Source of the DNA: Zygnema cylindricum | Lineage: Eukaryota; Streptophyta; Zygnematophyceae; Zygnematales; Zygnemataceae | Length of the DNA stretch: 64,000 nucleotides | Direction: 5' to 3' | Assembly: GCA_037447655.1 (NCBI GenBank) | Contig: JBBHKE010001153.1 | Coordinates: 1-64,000, forward strand | Shown here: positions 1 through 11,303 of the stretch, piece after piece | How positions within the stretch are numbered: position 1 is the stretch's first letter | How the letters are laid out: each line of letters starts with the position of its first letter | Made by a program: the position numbers and the translations under genes | The notes under the pieces: model-generated | Told to the model about the DNA's origin: nothing | Seen by the model: only the letters and a program-made list of their open reading frames with translations | Database searches by the model: none

Positions 1-280
1 AGAGAGAGAGAGAATGAATGAGAGGAAAAGTGTGACGTCACACGAAGTAAATGGAGTGACCACTTGTCGGTCAAAAGTCAGAAAGGCTCCTAGAGGATTC
101 GAAAAGATTTCGGGCAGATGGAAAATATTTGCTTGCCCGCTCTTTCGCCCTCGGGCAGATGATGCATGCGGCTTCAAAATTGAATATCGGCGATACGACT
201 CTTGTCAGTTTGTAGCCCGCAGAAAATATCGGGCAGCAGGCGAAAACATTTGTCTCTTTCTTGACTTTGACCAGATTTTA
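1..280. other. Left edge, no gene; GA run and GGGCAGATG motifs
   Basis: The window opens inside a GA dinucleotide run (1-13). A short motif, CGGGCAGATG, occurs at 111-120 and again near 151-161, with a variant near 226. The same motif recurs in the tandem array at 1264-1590, so this is probably a diverged fragment of the same repeat family. No coding sequence is recognisable. Confidence 0.5.
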
Positions 281-817
281 GGCCTGTTCTCCATTAGGCG
301 GTCCCAGTAAACATGCGGAGACGTCTATTTTTTATGTTTACTGGCACTGCTTTCCATTATGTCGTGCCAGTTAACATCGTTTCTCAATTGTGATTGGCGC
401 CACGTAGGTTGGAGTCAAGATTTGGAAAACCTGCAAAATATCTTCAACTGAAAGTCAGAACGAAATATGTGTACCACCTCTAAATTTTTGAAAATCTGTA
501 AAATATCTTCAACGGAAAGTCAGAACGAAATATTTGTACCAGCGTAATGTACTTAAAGTATAGTACGAGTATGCTCTAACGTACAATGTGTACCTTCATC
601 AGGGTTTGTAACAAACACTTATTTCCTCACTGCCATGGCTTTTATTTGAACGCCAGTCTCCAACGGAAAGCCTCAGCCGTATTATGTGACATCTGTCACG
701 TTTTTACGTGTGTTAATACAGTGAAAGCGCGGCAAACTGTGGACAGTGGATGGCGTGTACGACGTGATCGGTTCTCATCGCCTGTTCGTGTTGGCGATTT
801 TTTACTCTTCACTTGAA

Positions 818-937
818 CATCGTGCACATCGTCCAGGGTGTACATTGCGCACATCGTCCAAGGTGTACATCGCGCACATCGTCCAAGGTGTACATCGCGC
901 ACATCGTCCTGAGTGTACATCGCGCACATCGTCCAGT
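818..937. repeat. 25-bp tandem repeat inside A1
   Basis: Units begin at 838, 863, 888 and 913, with a partial unit before them. The unit is GTGTACATCGCGCACATCG plus TCCAAG. The other A copies carry only one CGCGCACATC block at this place, so the array is a local expansion in this copy. Confidence 0.85.
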
Positions 938-1030
938 TTGAAGAGACTCTCTTCAAACTGGACAATGTGCGGGATCGTCCAGTGTGGAGATACTCTCCTC
1001 GGCGAGGAGAGTATCTTCACACTGGATGAC
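931..1030. repeat. Two adjacent palindromes at the core of A1
   Basis: The first palindrome (931-963) has 15-bp arms starting GTCCAGTTTGAAGAG around a 3-base spacer. The second (about 974-1030) has arms of about 27 bp with one mismatch (TACTCTCCTC / GAGGAGAGTA) around GGC. Each could form a stable hairpin. The A copies at 23303 and 51037 have related but different palindromes at the same position. Confidence 0.8.
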
Positions 1031-1263
1031 GTGCGCAATTGCTTCGCAAATCTAGAAAAGCTAAAAATCCAACGGTCGATATTTACGCTTATAATGTTGG
1101 AGCGATCTAGTAAACATGTTTCATCATGTTTCGTCTGACAAAAAAAAAATGTACGAATCTGTACGAAAGTGTACGGTGTCCAGTAAACAACGAAACTTTT
1201 CCTCTAATGGAAGTTCACCGTAAGTTTTTTACAGCTAGGATTTGGAATCAGCGTTTGATATAC

Positions 1264-1590
1264 ATGCAGGGATTTCGGCCAAATGAAAAATTCAGCTGCA
1301 AGATTTTTGTCTTCGGGCAAGAAATAGTTTTTATTCTAATGTTGTTCTTACAGCGTGAGAGTTATAGTCCACTAATCATTGTTAATAAATTGCAAGGATT
1401 GCGGGCAGATGAAAAATTCAGCTGCGATATTTTTGTATTCGGGCAGGATATAGTTTTTATTCTGGTTGTTTTTACAGCTTGAGAGTTGTAGTCCACTTAT
1501 CATTGTTAATGAATTGCAGGGATTTCGGGCAGATGAAAAATTCAGCTGCAATATTTTTGTATTCGGGAAGGATATAAATCGCAAGGAATA
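1264..1590. repeat. Tandem repeat of about 125 bp, 2.6 copies
   Basis: The block AAATTCAGCTGC recurs at about 1288, 1414 and 1538, each time after GGGCAGATG or a variant and before a TTTTTGTATTCGGGCA-type segment. Spacing is 126 then 124 bp. Diverged single copies of the motif continue at about 1655-1700 and 1968-2010. No coding capacity is apparent. Confidence 0.8.
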
Positions 1591-2400
1591 TGGGTAGATG
1601 TAAAGATTATATTTACAATTGTAATTTTTAAATCAACATCATAGTGCGCAAATATTTTGGGTAGATTAAAAAATTTTACTTGCAAGATTTTTGCAGCTGA
1701 ATTTTTGAGATTTGTGTCACAAACGTTTCGCGGCACCAAATGTATTTCATGCTTTAAACATGAACCGTTGGGTTCAAATTTGACGCCGATCGATGCTTTA
1801 GGGAGTGTACACGCACTTGCCATGATTATGATTGAAACTTTTATGATTGAAAAACTATGATTGAAATTTTTAAACGCAAGTTTCTTTGAGAAGACTCAAC
1901 ATGTGCTGGTTCTTCAGGCAGATAACAAAAAGCCCAGGATTATAGATTTCTGGACACGTTAGACAGTTTGGGTAGATGAAATGTATTGCTACAAAATTTT
2001 CGAGCAGATAAACTTGGCTTAGGGCGTGTTCCCGTGTGTTTAATTAAGGGTTTTTTTACGTCGTTTTCACATAAAATAGGACTTGCAACGAGAAAATATT
2101 GCGCCGTACGAAAAACGGGCAAAAACACAAGTATATTTTGCGTCATCATGGAACTTAGATGGTACGACAATTTGGCGTTATTATCATCGCGACCCACTTC
2201 CAGCTCACCTTCACACCTGCACTGGACTCAAATCGCGACATGATTTTTATCAAAATAATACCCTATTGACGATTAGAAATCTGGGATTGCATGCGTCAAA
2301 AGTTTTTAAATTTTTTGAAAGATGAAGACACTCTATTTTTTACCCTCCTTGTCACGTGCATGTACGTACGAAAAATGACGAGCATGTACAAAAAAAAAAT
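1591..2400. other. No gene; dispersed-repeat fragment near 1990-2330
   Basis: No gene is recognisable. The stretch about 2040-2220 (TTTTTTTACGTCGTTTTC ... TTTTGCGTCATCATGGAA) resembles about 57620-57790 (TTTTTTTCTGTCGTTTTC ... TTTTGCGTCATCGTCGAA), so it is part of a dispersed repeat. Confidence 0.5.
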
Positions 2401-2404
2401 CGTT

Positions 2405-2830
2405 AGGGTCTCGGACCGTCACTTTCATTCATGGGTACTTTGCAAAAGTTTACGTCGTCCTCGTCTCTCCCCCTCTTTCTCAATCGACCGCTCCTCTTTA
2501 CCTCTTAGTTACACGAGATGCAGCAATAGTAGTATCAAATGAAAGACATTTTTTTTTTAATATTTTTGATCTGATTTTGATGGCATATCGAATTATAAAA
2601 GATAAGAAAGCGAAATCGGGAAGCCATGGCGGAAAATTTACGTACTGATGACGTCACATGGTAGCATGACTTCGCTATGGCAGAAAACCCTAAACATCTA
2701 CAACGTCACAAAACCTCGAAGTCTACAACCGTCGCCGTTTTTGTAAACGTCCACAATTTTAGGAAGTTTCGTAGACGTCTACATTTCGTTTCGTAGGCTG
2801 TCGCATATTTTGTAGACGTCTACAACTGAC
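2405..2830. repeat. Dispersed repeat D, copy 1
   Basis: The order of blocks matches 22828-23230: CACTTTCATTCATGGGTAC, a CT-rich tract, an AT-rich middle with AAGCCATGG, then AAACCCTAAACATCTACAA. The terminal part is rich in GTAGACGTCTACAA-type palindromic blocks. No protein is encoded and the class is unknown. Confidence 0.6.
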
Positions 2831-2925
2831 TCATATTTGAAGTAATGAGACGCAGGTAATGATTGACATAGGAACACTTTGAAAAGTACAGTGTAAAATT
2901 TGTGGAAAAATCCAAAGTAACGTTT

Positions 2926-3020
2926 CAAAGTTTCGGTTACATGGGAACACGCCCTTACAAATATTACTGCCAGTAAATGCGACCGTACGATTATTGGGAA
3001 AGCCTGATGGAAGGTTACCC
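2926..3020. mobile_element. Fragment of a family A' end
   Basis: The sequence GCCTGATGGAAGGTTACCC at the right edge, preceded by CCAGTAAATGCGACCGTACG, matches the terminal about 60 bp of the 794-bp elements at 56210-57003 and 58346-59139. The rest of the element is missing. Confidence 0.6.
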
Positions 3021-3099
3021 TTACTAATAAAGTATAAGGAACGAGCTAATTTCATCGTGGTGGACTCCGACTAGCTACAAAAATGGGTGTCGACAAACT

Positions 3100-3317
3100 A
3101 CACCGCCAATCGTTATTAGCGTGTAAGTTTTTTTAGCGTATACGAATAATTAGCGTGGTTTACGCTAATTGGGAATTTGGAAATTTTTGAAGAAATCGTC
3201 TATTCTAATTAGGAATTAAGGTTTATTTTAAATAGTGTGGATAATTCTATTTGAGAATAACACAAAAAAAAGCGGGACGGAATTAGCGTACACAACGCTA
3301 ATAACGATTGGGGGTGT
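3100..3317. mobile_element. Family B TIR element, 218 bp
   Basis: The inverted ends are ACACCGCCAATCGTTATTAG and the complementary CTAATAACGATTGGGGGTGT. The body is AT-rich with repeated ATTAGCGT blocks and has no ORF of note. Family B elements recur at least a dozen times in the window and are all non-autonomous. Confidence 0.8.
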
Positions 3318-4395
3318 GCCGTACAATACCAATCCATAACGGTGTAATAAACCCGATATTTTACCGATATTAAATAGGGAAAAAGACCTACTGACCTAGA
3401 AGTACCAAAATATGGGGACAAGAATATTTATTAACTTATGGACTCTAGATTTCCACACTCTAGGCTTCAAAAATGATCTAATTTGCCATAAGTCATAACC
3501 CACGAGCTGCGACCAACTGTCGTCAGTTGGCGTCTTCAATCAAAACCATCCCTATGAGGCAAATGAGGGTTCAATCGAGAAAGTACAGGTAAGGTATGTA
3601 CTGTACCTGAGAGCCGAAACTTGTCGTTAAGGAATACTGACAAGTGCACAAACCTGATCGAATCCTACCTAGATGCTATTCGATGAGAAAGACAAAATAG
3701 CATTGCAGAAAGCATAGTTAAAAAAGAAGATGATTTTATTAGTTAATATCCGTTAAAATACGCGGTATTGTAGATAACTAGATACTATAATAGAAACTTA
3801 AACTTAAGCAAAAAGTTAAAATATTTGCTAATATGCGCCAAAAAAAATAAAAAAAAATGCGCGTCATCAGATTTTGAATTACAAACCCTAACTACGTGGT
3901 AGGTTGTTGTTTAATTATTCGCCAAAATTTTGGGGGGTGAAAGGGAGTTATAATATACTGTAGAAACCAATGCGACGCCCTCGTTTAGATGAAATGGATG
4001 GACAGGATTGAACGATCTTAATTAAGATGACTAACTTGCGAAACGACAAAAAGGTACCAAATAGCTTCGAAATCAATACCGTACAGGACACCGCAAAACG
4101 CTGTTAAATCTGCGCCCCAAATTCTGTCTCGTTGACCTAAATTAGGATCGGTAAAACTGACCGTTTCACTCATAGCGCTACTTCTTTAAATGGTTCAGAA
4201 GCAGCCACGTCGCCTTATACTGAATAAGAATTTATAAAGTTAATGTATACCTCACAGTTATAATTTCTTACTCTGTAGAGATTCACGGTGTACTGTGCTC
4301 GCCGATGTAAATAAATCCGATTTTGTGCGACGTAAAAATGACGTTAGAGATATTAATCTGACGTCAGTATTCATTTTTTTACGCCCTCTGTATTA
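3318..4395. other. No gene recognised
   Basis: This is AT-rich sequence with no credible coding region, RNA gene or terminal-repeat pair that I could identify. Confidence 0.4.
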
Positions 4396-5078
4396 GGGTA
4401 ACATTCCATTAGACGAAAAGTGGGGTTCGTTACAGGACGGTGTGCGTTTTTCAACAGCGCCGTACAGAGCCGTAAAAAGAATTTATTTTTGTTTGACGAA
4501 ACATTGTTACTGGAAAGCTGTCGGGAAGCTCCAATGATGTAGGCGTAATTCCTGACCGTTGGATATTTCGCTTTTTGAGATTCTCGAAGCAATCGCGCAC
4601 ATCATCTTCTCCCACTGGTCGTGTACCATTGGTACACATGATAAACCAAAAAAATATCCACTTTGAACAAGCAATCGCAAGCCTACACGTCGTACAGACC
4701 ATGTGCCGCCTGCCACGCTAGATACAAGTTAACCGAAAGTATCCTCGCACGCCTCCGTCTGACATCCACCGACCTCCAAAGTTTGCGGCGTCTTTTTGCC
4801 ATTTCGTTTCGAAATTTGATTTCCATTTTCAAAATTAAAATCTGGCCGCAAACTTTTCGTACGAATCATTAACCACCTCCGCTGGTACAGATATTATTTA
4901 TCAGATTTTTCGTTTGAAGAATATTTTTAGATTTTCAAAATGTGAACATTAACTACGTGGCACCAATCATAATTTCGAAAGGTTTTTCACTGGCCGACAC
5001 AATGGAGCGGCCTTCCAGTAAACGCTGTCAGTAGACTTGTCCGTACATTTATTGGGACCACATAATGGAATGTTACCC
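4396..5078. mobile_element. Family A element, copy A2 (683 bp)
   Basis: The termini GGGTAACATTCCATTAG and CTAATGGAATGTTACCC pair inversely except at one base. Flanks are TTA on the left and TAA on the right. The orientation is opposite to the next copy: here the AAAAGTGGGGTTCGTTAC half is on the left. The core includes TGGTACCATTGGTACAC-type palindromic sequence. No ORF is conserved between copies. Confidence 0.85.
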
Positions 5079-5106
5079 TAAGGTAACATACGGATTGTTA
5101 CCCAAA

Positions 5107-5830
5107 GGGTGACGTTCCATTAGGCGGTCCCAGTAAATGTACGGACAAGTCTACTAGCTGCGTTTACTGGAAGTCCGCTCCATTGTGTCGGCCTAGTAAC
5201 AAATTCTACTCAAATATGATTGGCGCCACGTAGGTTAGAGTCCAGATTCTAAAAATCTTGAAAAAAATTTACAAACGGAATATCTGTACAAAATGTCTGT
5301 ACCACCGGAGGTTATTAATGATTCGTACATAAAGTTTTTGGCCAGATTTTGATTTTCAAAATGGAAAGTCAAAATTTCGAAACGGTATGGCAAAATACGC
5401 GACAAACCTTGAAGGTCGCGACAAACTTTGAATGTCGGTGGATATCAGACGGAGCGTGCGAGGATATTTTCACCTGACCTGCATTCAGCGTGGCAGGAGG
5501 CACATGGCATGTACGTGGCATGTAAGACGTGCAAGCCTGTGATCTCTTGTACAATGTAGATATTTTTTTGCTTTTCACGTGTACCAATGGAAATCATCTC
5601 GTGGGCCCCAACTCTCCTCGCTGGATGATGTGCTCGATTGTTTCGCGGATCTCAAAATGTGAAGCATCCAACGGTCAGGAATTGCGCCTACATCATTGGA
5701 GCTTCCCGACAGCTTTCCAATAACGATGTTTCGTCTGACATTTTTTTTTGGTACAGCTATGTACGACAATTAACAAAAACGTACGGCGTCCAGTAACGAA
5801 CCCCACTTTTTGTCTAATGGAACGTCACCC
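5107..5830. mobile_element. Family A element, copy A3 (724 bp)
   Basis: The termini GGGTGACGTTCCATTAG and CTAATGGAACGTCACCC are perfect inverted repeats. The element lies head-to-head with A2, only 28 bp away, and is followed at once by A4. TAA follows the right end. No coding capacity was seen. Confidence 0.88.
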
Positions 5831-5832
5831 TA

Positions 5833-6312
5833 AGGTAGCATTCCATTAGAAAGTCCCAGTAAATGTACGGAGTCTACTGACAGCGTTTACTCGAAGTCTG
5901 CTCCATTGTGTCGGGCCAGTTACAAGCCTTCCTCAATTGACCGGCGCCACATATGTTAGAAATCCAGATTCTTAAAAATCTTAAAAGAATCTACAAATGG
6001 AAAGTCAGAACGAAATATAGATAGTTAACGATCCGTACGTAAAGTTTGCGGCCAGTGTTTGATTTGAAAATCTAAATCAAAATTTCGAAACGGAATGGCA
6101 AAAAGACGCCGCAAACTTTGAAGGTCGGTGGATGTCAGACGGAGGAGTGCGAGGATATTTTTGGCTGACTTGCATCCAGCGTGGCAGGCGGCACATGGTC
6201 TGTACGACGTGTAGGCTTGCGACCGCTTGTTCAAAGTGGATATTTTTTTGCTTTTTCAATGTGTGTACCAATGGTACACGATCAGTGGAAAGCAACTCTC
6301 CTCGCGATGAAA
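5833..6312. mobile_element. Family A element, copy A4, truncated
   Basis: It starts with AGGTAGCATTCCATTAG and runs in the same orientation as A3 through the GTCCCAGTAAATGTACGG block, the subterminal CGGCGCCACA block and the TACCAATGGTACACG core. It stops near AACTCTCCTCGCGATG; the other half and right terminus are missing. The breakpoint lies at the palindromic core. Confidence 0.75.
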
Positions 6313-8122
6313 TAAAAAAAGTAGGAAATTGGTTGATGAACGGTTGAATGTTTGAATGGCGGGGGATGTCCAACCTGACGCGTCACAGGTACCGGAGCCG
6401 TTACAGTAGCTCGTGGAAACGCCGCCGCCGACAGGTGGGAGGTACGGAAGCTTTTTGAAAGATTCGCCACGTGGCATGGCAATGATGTTCAATGTGACAT
6501 AATGTTCAAAACGACACGTACTCTTCCCACAATAAGCGTAAAAATCCGAATCTCATGCGATATTACGTACGCCGTGCAGGCTGTACGAACAAATGAAAAA
6601 GGTATACTTCGATTTCGTGTCCCGTGAAGAAAGGATAATTTATTGCTTTAAAACCTGCGATGGAAATATCACCAGGGTACAAAGGGAAAAAACAGAAAGT
6701 AAAGGTTCAAACTAAATTGCCGATTGTTCCATCCAAATTTTTCTTACGGCTCGTCAAAATTTATAGAAAAAAAGTTGAAGTTGAAAAGGATCGCTTTAAG
6801 CCGTGCATCGGAAAGATCGACGGCATTCCTCAAACCTTCGTGTTTTTGTCGTTTTCCCTTTTGAATGCCGCTTCGTCAACCGTTTTGTCAACTAAAAAAT
6901 GTATACCTCCCAATTTTGTCGGCGAGTCAGAATGCGTCACTGGCCATCCGATACGGACCTTTAAATCTGACAAGTGTGACTATACTAATTCCTCGTTAAG
7001 CCGTAAGTGTCCCTGAGAGCGCACTGTTTCCGTACGGAGTTTTGACTACCTAAAAATGTGCGATGTCCCGTCAAGTATAATATTATATGTGGCTTGGAAA
7101 CGCCCCCGTCACTATGGCAGACAAGGCGCGATTGGCTATTTTGTCTGAAACTGCAGGCGATATTTTAGCCGAAAAAGCTAGGGTGCCATCTGGACCAGTT
7201 TTCGGATCCCGACAGCGTCATTTTGCGCGATGCGGGATGACAGCCGCGGGTAATTGAGTGGGCGAATAAAGATGTGACGCGTGTACCGTACGCGTGCAAT
7301 GCAAAAAGAATGGAAGAAGTCTGCACGGGAGTCGATTCGCCCATTCGAGCTCACAGCAACAAAATTTTGAGACCCCTTTTTTTTTAACATATCCCTGTTC
7401 TTCCTTGGAAACGTCTCTTTTATTTTTGTTGTGACTCGCACGATTGCGTTTGATTGGCTATTTGATGTGACTCGCACCCACTCGTTTGTGATTGGCCAAA
7501 AGCATAACCTGGGCCATTAGGCGAACGACCTTGTCGCGACATGAAAATTGGCCGATGAGAACCTTAGGAGGAGCTCATTCCCTGTCGAAAAAACAAGGAA
7601 GCACCTGCCGACAAATAAAGTTCGGCCTGGTGCGGAAAATCGCATGAGGCGAATCTAAGTGGATAGGCAAATCCTGACATATTGTACCAGACAAAGCTAT
7701 CATGAAGCGGATGACAACTGGCATCCAGCTACACGTACTGAAAATATACTTCGACTTTTATCGCACAAAAACAATTATTACAGCCAGCCTGCAAAATTGC
7801 GTACAGGGTGTGTCGCTACGTCCGTCGTACTTAATGTCGTGCAAGACGACATGCCACCGTACGACATGCGCCGTGATATCCGCCATTACAAGATACGTAC
7901 TGGATCGTTGTATCCGTATTTTGTATTTTTATTTATTTTTTACGTAGTTCTATTGTTATAAGGTTTTGTGTACAAATCGTTTTTTTAATTTTCACCCTAG
8001 GGTTGTAACATTCACTTTTAAGATGCTGCCCGAATAATTTAAAGCATAGTTTTCTTGTGTCGTAAGAATAAATTGGTATATAGAGCATAAATCTTTCAAT
8101 TTTATGTTATCATTACATCAGT
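6313..8122. other. No gene recognised
   Basis: Short open frames exist (for example 6660-7016), but none shows a family signature, splice context or similarity to another part of the window. The sequence is GTAC-rich like the surrounding repeats and probably derives from old elements. Confidence 0.4.
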
Positions 8123-8614
8123 ACACCGTGAATCGCTATTAGCGTAATAAAAAATATAGCGTAATGAAACAATTAGCGTACTTTACGGTAAATTGTGTTT
8201 TTTCGGGTACACCATGATACTAATTTATCATGTACTCTAATTTGTAAACTGCTTTGTAAAAAATTTCGGCACATAAGATGTCCACACTAAAACATGTAGA
8301 TGTACGAAATTGTTCAAATCGTACGCCGTTGCGTTTTTTTGACATCTGCGTATGCCAGAAAATATTTACGCAATTATATATTATTATATTTTCTGTACTT
8401 TTAAATTTAAAAATGTACGGAATAGTTCAAATCTGGCAGTCCGTACACCACACTATTTAAAAGGACACTAAATTACAGTTATGAAGCGTATTGAGCGGGG
8501 TACCTCAAATAACGTGCAAAAACATTTAGCGTACTTTATTCTATTTGAGAATTTGCCCCAAAAAAAGGGGTACCCCAATTAGCGTCATGTACTGCTAATA
8601 GCGATTCGCGGTGT
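8123..8614. mobile_element. Family B element, 492 bp
   Basis: The inverted ends are ACACCGTGAATCGCTATTAG and CTAATAGCGATTCGCGGTGT, with TA on both sides. The internal sequence is nearly identical to the copy inserted at 35025-35507 (for example GTCCACACTAAAACATGTAG), which implies recent activity or exchange. The terminal repeats begin CACCG if TA is the target duplication. No transposase is encoded. Confidence 0.85.
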
Positions 8615-8619
8615 ACATT

Positions 8620-8790
8620 ACACCGCGAATCGTAATTAGAGTAAATTACTCTAATTCGGTCGCTCGAAATTTCGACTCTATCACATGAAATAGAGTAAAC
8701 GATTCTAATTTTTTCATTATTCTATTTAAGGTAAAGTTTAATTAGCGTTTTTAATTCTAATATGGGTTTATTTTAAATAGTGTGGAGTAC
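8620..8790. mobile_element. Family B fragment abutting the previous copy
   Basis: A second ACACCGCGAATCGTAATTAG end begins five bases after the previous element, followed by a small palindrome AGAGTAAATTACTCT. The piece ends near AAATAGTGTGG, a block that also sits inside other B copies (3228, 34230, 37496). No matching right terminus is present. Confidence 0.6.
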
Positions 8791-9655
8791 GGACGACCTC
8801 CGCCCGTGCAAAATTGTACTTTATTAAGTAAAAAGTACAAATAATGATTTAATACAGGCCGTTATCATGTAACTGCGTTTGAACAAACCACGTAGTGCAA
8901 ATGTCATAGTGACGATAAACTGTACGTTTTGCCAAATTCTGTACGAATACCTTATTTACAGTAGATGATATTAGCGTGCCAAATTAGAGTACTTAAACAA
9001 ATTAGAGTAAACTTCATCGTTGAAAAAACTCTATCACATACATTAGCTTTCATTACTCTAATTCTTTTTTTAGCTTTTGTACTCTAATTTGTTCATTATA
9101 CTGTACTGTACTCTATTGTATTGTATTGTACTGTACTTACTCTAGGGTTCTGTATCGGTTGCCTCCTACCATCGATGTGATTTTTTTTTGGCGTACCAGT
9201 AACAAGTACGACCCCATGTGGCTAGGGGTACTTTCGCATGTGCTAAAGTTACAACTATTTTTTGTCGTTTTCCTCCATAACTTGAAAAAAGACGAGAAAA
9301 TCTGCAGCCCTACCAAAAATTTGAAATTACCACCGTACGAGTTGCGTTTCCTTCAAAGTTTATATGTACTGGAAGTTGTCGTTCGGCGCAAAGCAGTTTG
9401 TCGTCTAGCGCATTTCGACTCACTTTCACGTCCTTCCAACTTATCTTCAAACTTTATATAAAATCACCTCGAGAGGTGATTTTAAATAAAGTTCCATGAG
9501 GTAAATGAATAGGCAGAAGCTGTCGCACGTGTCGCGCGTTTTTTACAATTTTTGAGCGCGGAGTACCAAAAGAAATACCCACTACACCTTTACGGCATAT
9601 GAGTACTGTTTTCCGTGCGCTGATTTCTATACAGGGGTTGTGGAGGGGCCTCGAC
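8791..9655. other. No gene; perfect hairpin at 9459-9484
   Basis: The one clear structure is a perfect 12-bp inverted repeat (TAAAATCACCTC, spacer GA, complement) at 9459-9484. Transcribed, it would form a compact hairpin followed by AT-rich sequence, but nothing ties it to a gene. Confidence 0.5.
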
Positions 9656-9943
9656 CATAGTTCAGAAGTAGGCGTTTTTATGGTAGACCTTTGGTCTGCG
9701 CCTTTATGGTAAGTTGTGTTATGGGCTTTTCATGTGATCTTCATAGATCGCTACTTTGATCACCGAGCGTCCGATCGTCCGAATCTGACGGTGTAATTTT
9801 TTTTTGGTTTCCAATGTTTGGTCCGAATATTTTAATTGGTCCGAATAGGTCGGAATACAATATGGGTCTTAAGGTCATATTGTATGTTTTGCATACAATA
9901 AGCATATTGTATGGGCCAACTTTCACCTACTTTTAAACTCTGG
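9656..9943. mobile_element. Family F TIR element, copy 1 (288 bp)
   Basis: The ends CATAGTTCAGAAGTAGG and CCTACTTTTAAACTCTGG are inverted versions of each other with some mismatches. The interior (CATATTGTATGTTTTGCATAC, TTATGGGCTTTTCATGTGAT) matches the better preserved copy at 54707-55253. Flanks are only loosely similar, so the copy looks old. Confidence 0.75.
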
Positions 9944-10621
9944 TCTTGACCAACGGACGCAAATACCCTTCCTCAAATTCCGATGTCGTAAGCCCCCTCT
10001 CTCAAACACACGCGTCTTCACACATACGACGTAGAAATAACATCGAGAACTTGTCGGCAAGTGGTTAGACGAAAAACGAAATCGCAATTCTGTGCGACAG
10101 CGAAAGGTATTTTAGAGTTTCTTCATAATAAATAGCAAATGTCATATTCGTAACTTTTGTAGGTTTTTTGTTTTTTTCCATCTTTGTGTTTAATTTATTT
10201 GTTCCAATTCCGCCATCTCCTATCTATACCCTCTCTTTAGTCTGCCATGTTTGTCGTCACCCTTCGTACTCCTCACCTCTTTCTCCTCCCTTATGTAATT
10301 TTTCAACAATTTTCGAGTTTTTCTGTTTTATTCCACCATTGGGATTATGATAACCTGGTTGCATGTAAAATGAAAAAAAAAAAAAAAAAAATGAAAAATA
10401 AGTTAAGTAAAAGTTATTTACGTTTAGGTTGGTATCGGGACCATTGCCAATATTAGATATATATCAAATTATGTGCAGATAATCAATATCGAGACCATGC
10501 CTGAAGCAACATGCGGATTTTTTTTGATTTTGTTTTAAGCCTGACCCGGCTCCAGAGAGCGTCCGCTTTCTGACCGCGTACTTTCCCTGTACGGTACCTG
10601 TAGGAACACCCTTTTTTTTGC
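9944..10621. other. No gene recognised
   Basis: This is AT-rich sequence with CT-rich and poly-A patches. TATCGGGACCATTGCC at about 10433 may be the decayed left end of the hAT-type element whose right end follows. Confidence 0.35.
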
Positions 10622-10744
10622 GATATATATCGGGATAATTTATGTTGGTCGCGGTACGATATATCGAGGACTTTGCTCGATCAATATTTGATATATCGAA
10701 TATCGAAATTATCGCGATATGAAACTACCCGATACCCAACACTA
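10622..10744. mobile_element. Right end of a hAT-type element
   Basis: The segment is almost the reverse complement of the left end upstream of the hAT transposase (28780-28920): ATATCG-rich blocks, CGCGATA, and the terminus CGATACCCAACACTA. Read inward, the terminus TAGTG fits the hAT consensus YARNG. No coding part is attached. Confidence 0.65.
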
Positions 10745-11151
10745 TTTGTCTCTATGTCAGCCGTCGTTGATCGCTCCCGTTCCTTTTTTTGGAGACAGAA
10801 ATGCATCTGTGTACCGGTAAGTCGGCAATTAGCATATAACTTTTTTGACATGTAAAATATTACAATCGCTAGTTGTTCGCTTTTCAAGTTTGTTTTTTTT
10901 TTTTTAAGGGGTTTCACGCTTTTAGGCTTAAGATTTGTACGTCTTCATGGCAAGTTTATAAGTCCTTTTCCTTTTTTAAGGTGTTGAGGGTTTTCAAAGT
11001 TTTCCATATCTTGTGTGATTTTTAATATTCCTTTGTTTTGTAGTAGCTTTTTGGCGTTTATCATTCAAAACATGCTAATATAACATGTGTATTTTTGCAT
11101 ATATATGTGTGTGTATATATAATATGTTTGCTAACCGCATGCCTGTCTGCA

Positions 11152-11152
<1 letters not shown>

Positions 11153-11188
<36 letters not shown>
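11153..11188. repeat. (TA)n microsatellite
   Basis: A run of about 17 TA units lies just upstream of the Harbinger-like ORF1. Confidence 0.9.
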
Positions 11189-11190
<2 letters not shown>

Positions 11191-11303
11191 CATTTTTTTC
11201 GTACAAATACATATTAACGAGCCCTATAAGCCGGAGTCGGCTATTCACTACACAATGTTCGCCACCGCATAGCGCAACCAATCCCACAAATTACAATGAT
11301 CTG

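Larger units (their letters stand above)
281..1220. mobile_element. Family A TIR element, copy A1 (expanded)
   Basis: This is a non-autonomous DNA transposon. One end reads CCATTAGGCGGTCCCAGTAAA and the other end is an inverted form ending CTAATGGAAGTTCACC. Flanks are TTA (278-280) and TAA (1221-1223). It shares its subterminal blocks (CCAGTAAAC.., GATTGGCGCCACGTAGG, AATCGCGCACATC) with the copies at 4396, 5107, 23303 and 51037. At 940 bp it is longer than its 680-730 bp relatives because of the tandem array and two palindromes at 818-1030. No transposase is encoded. TTA/TAA flanks are typical of PIF/Harbinger (Tourist-like) elements; assignment to that superfamily is inferred. Confidence 0.75.

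Noticed and set aside
818-937. CRISPR-like regular 25-bp repeats
   Set aside because: Units are directly tandem with no spacers, lie inside a eukaryotic transposon, and no cas genes are present.
6660-7016. 118-codon ORF
   Set aside because: Begins MEISPGYKGKKQKVKVQT but shows no recognisable domain, homologue in the window or splice context; too short in AT-rich repeat sequence to support.
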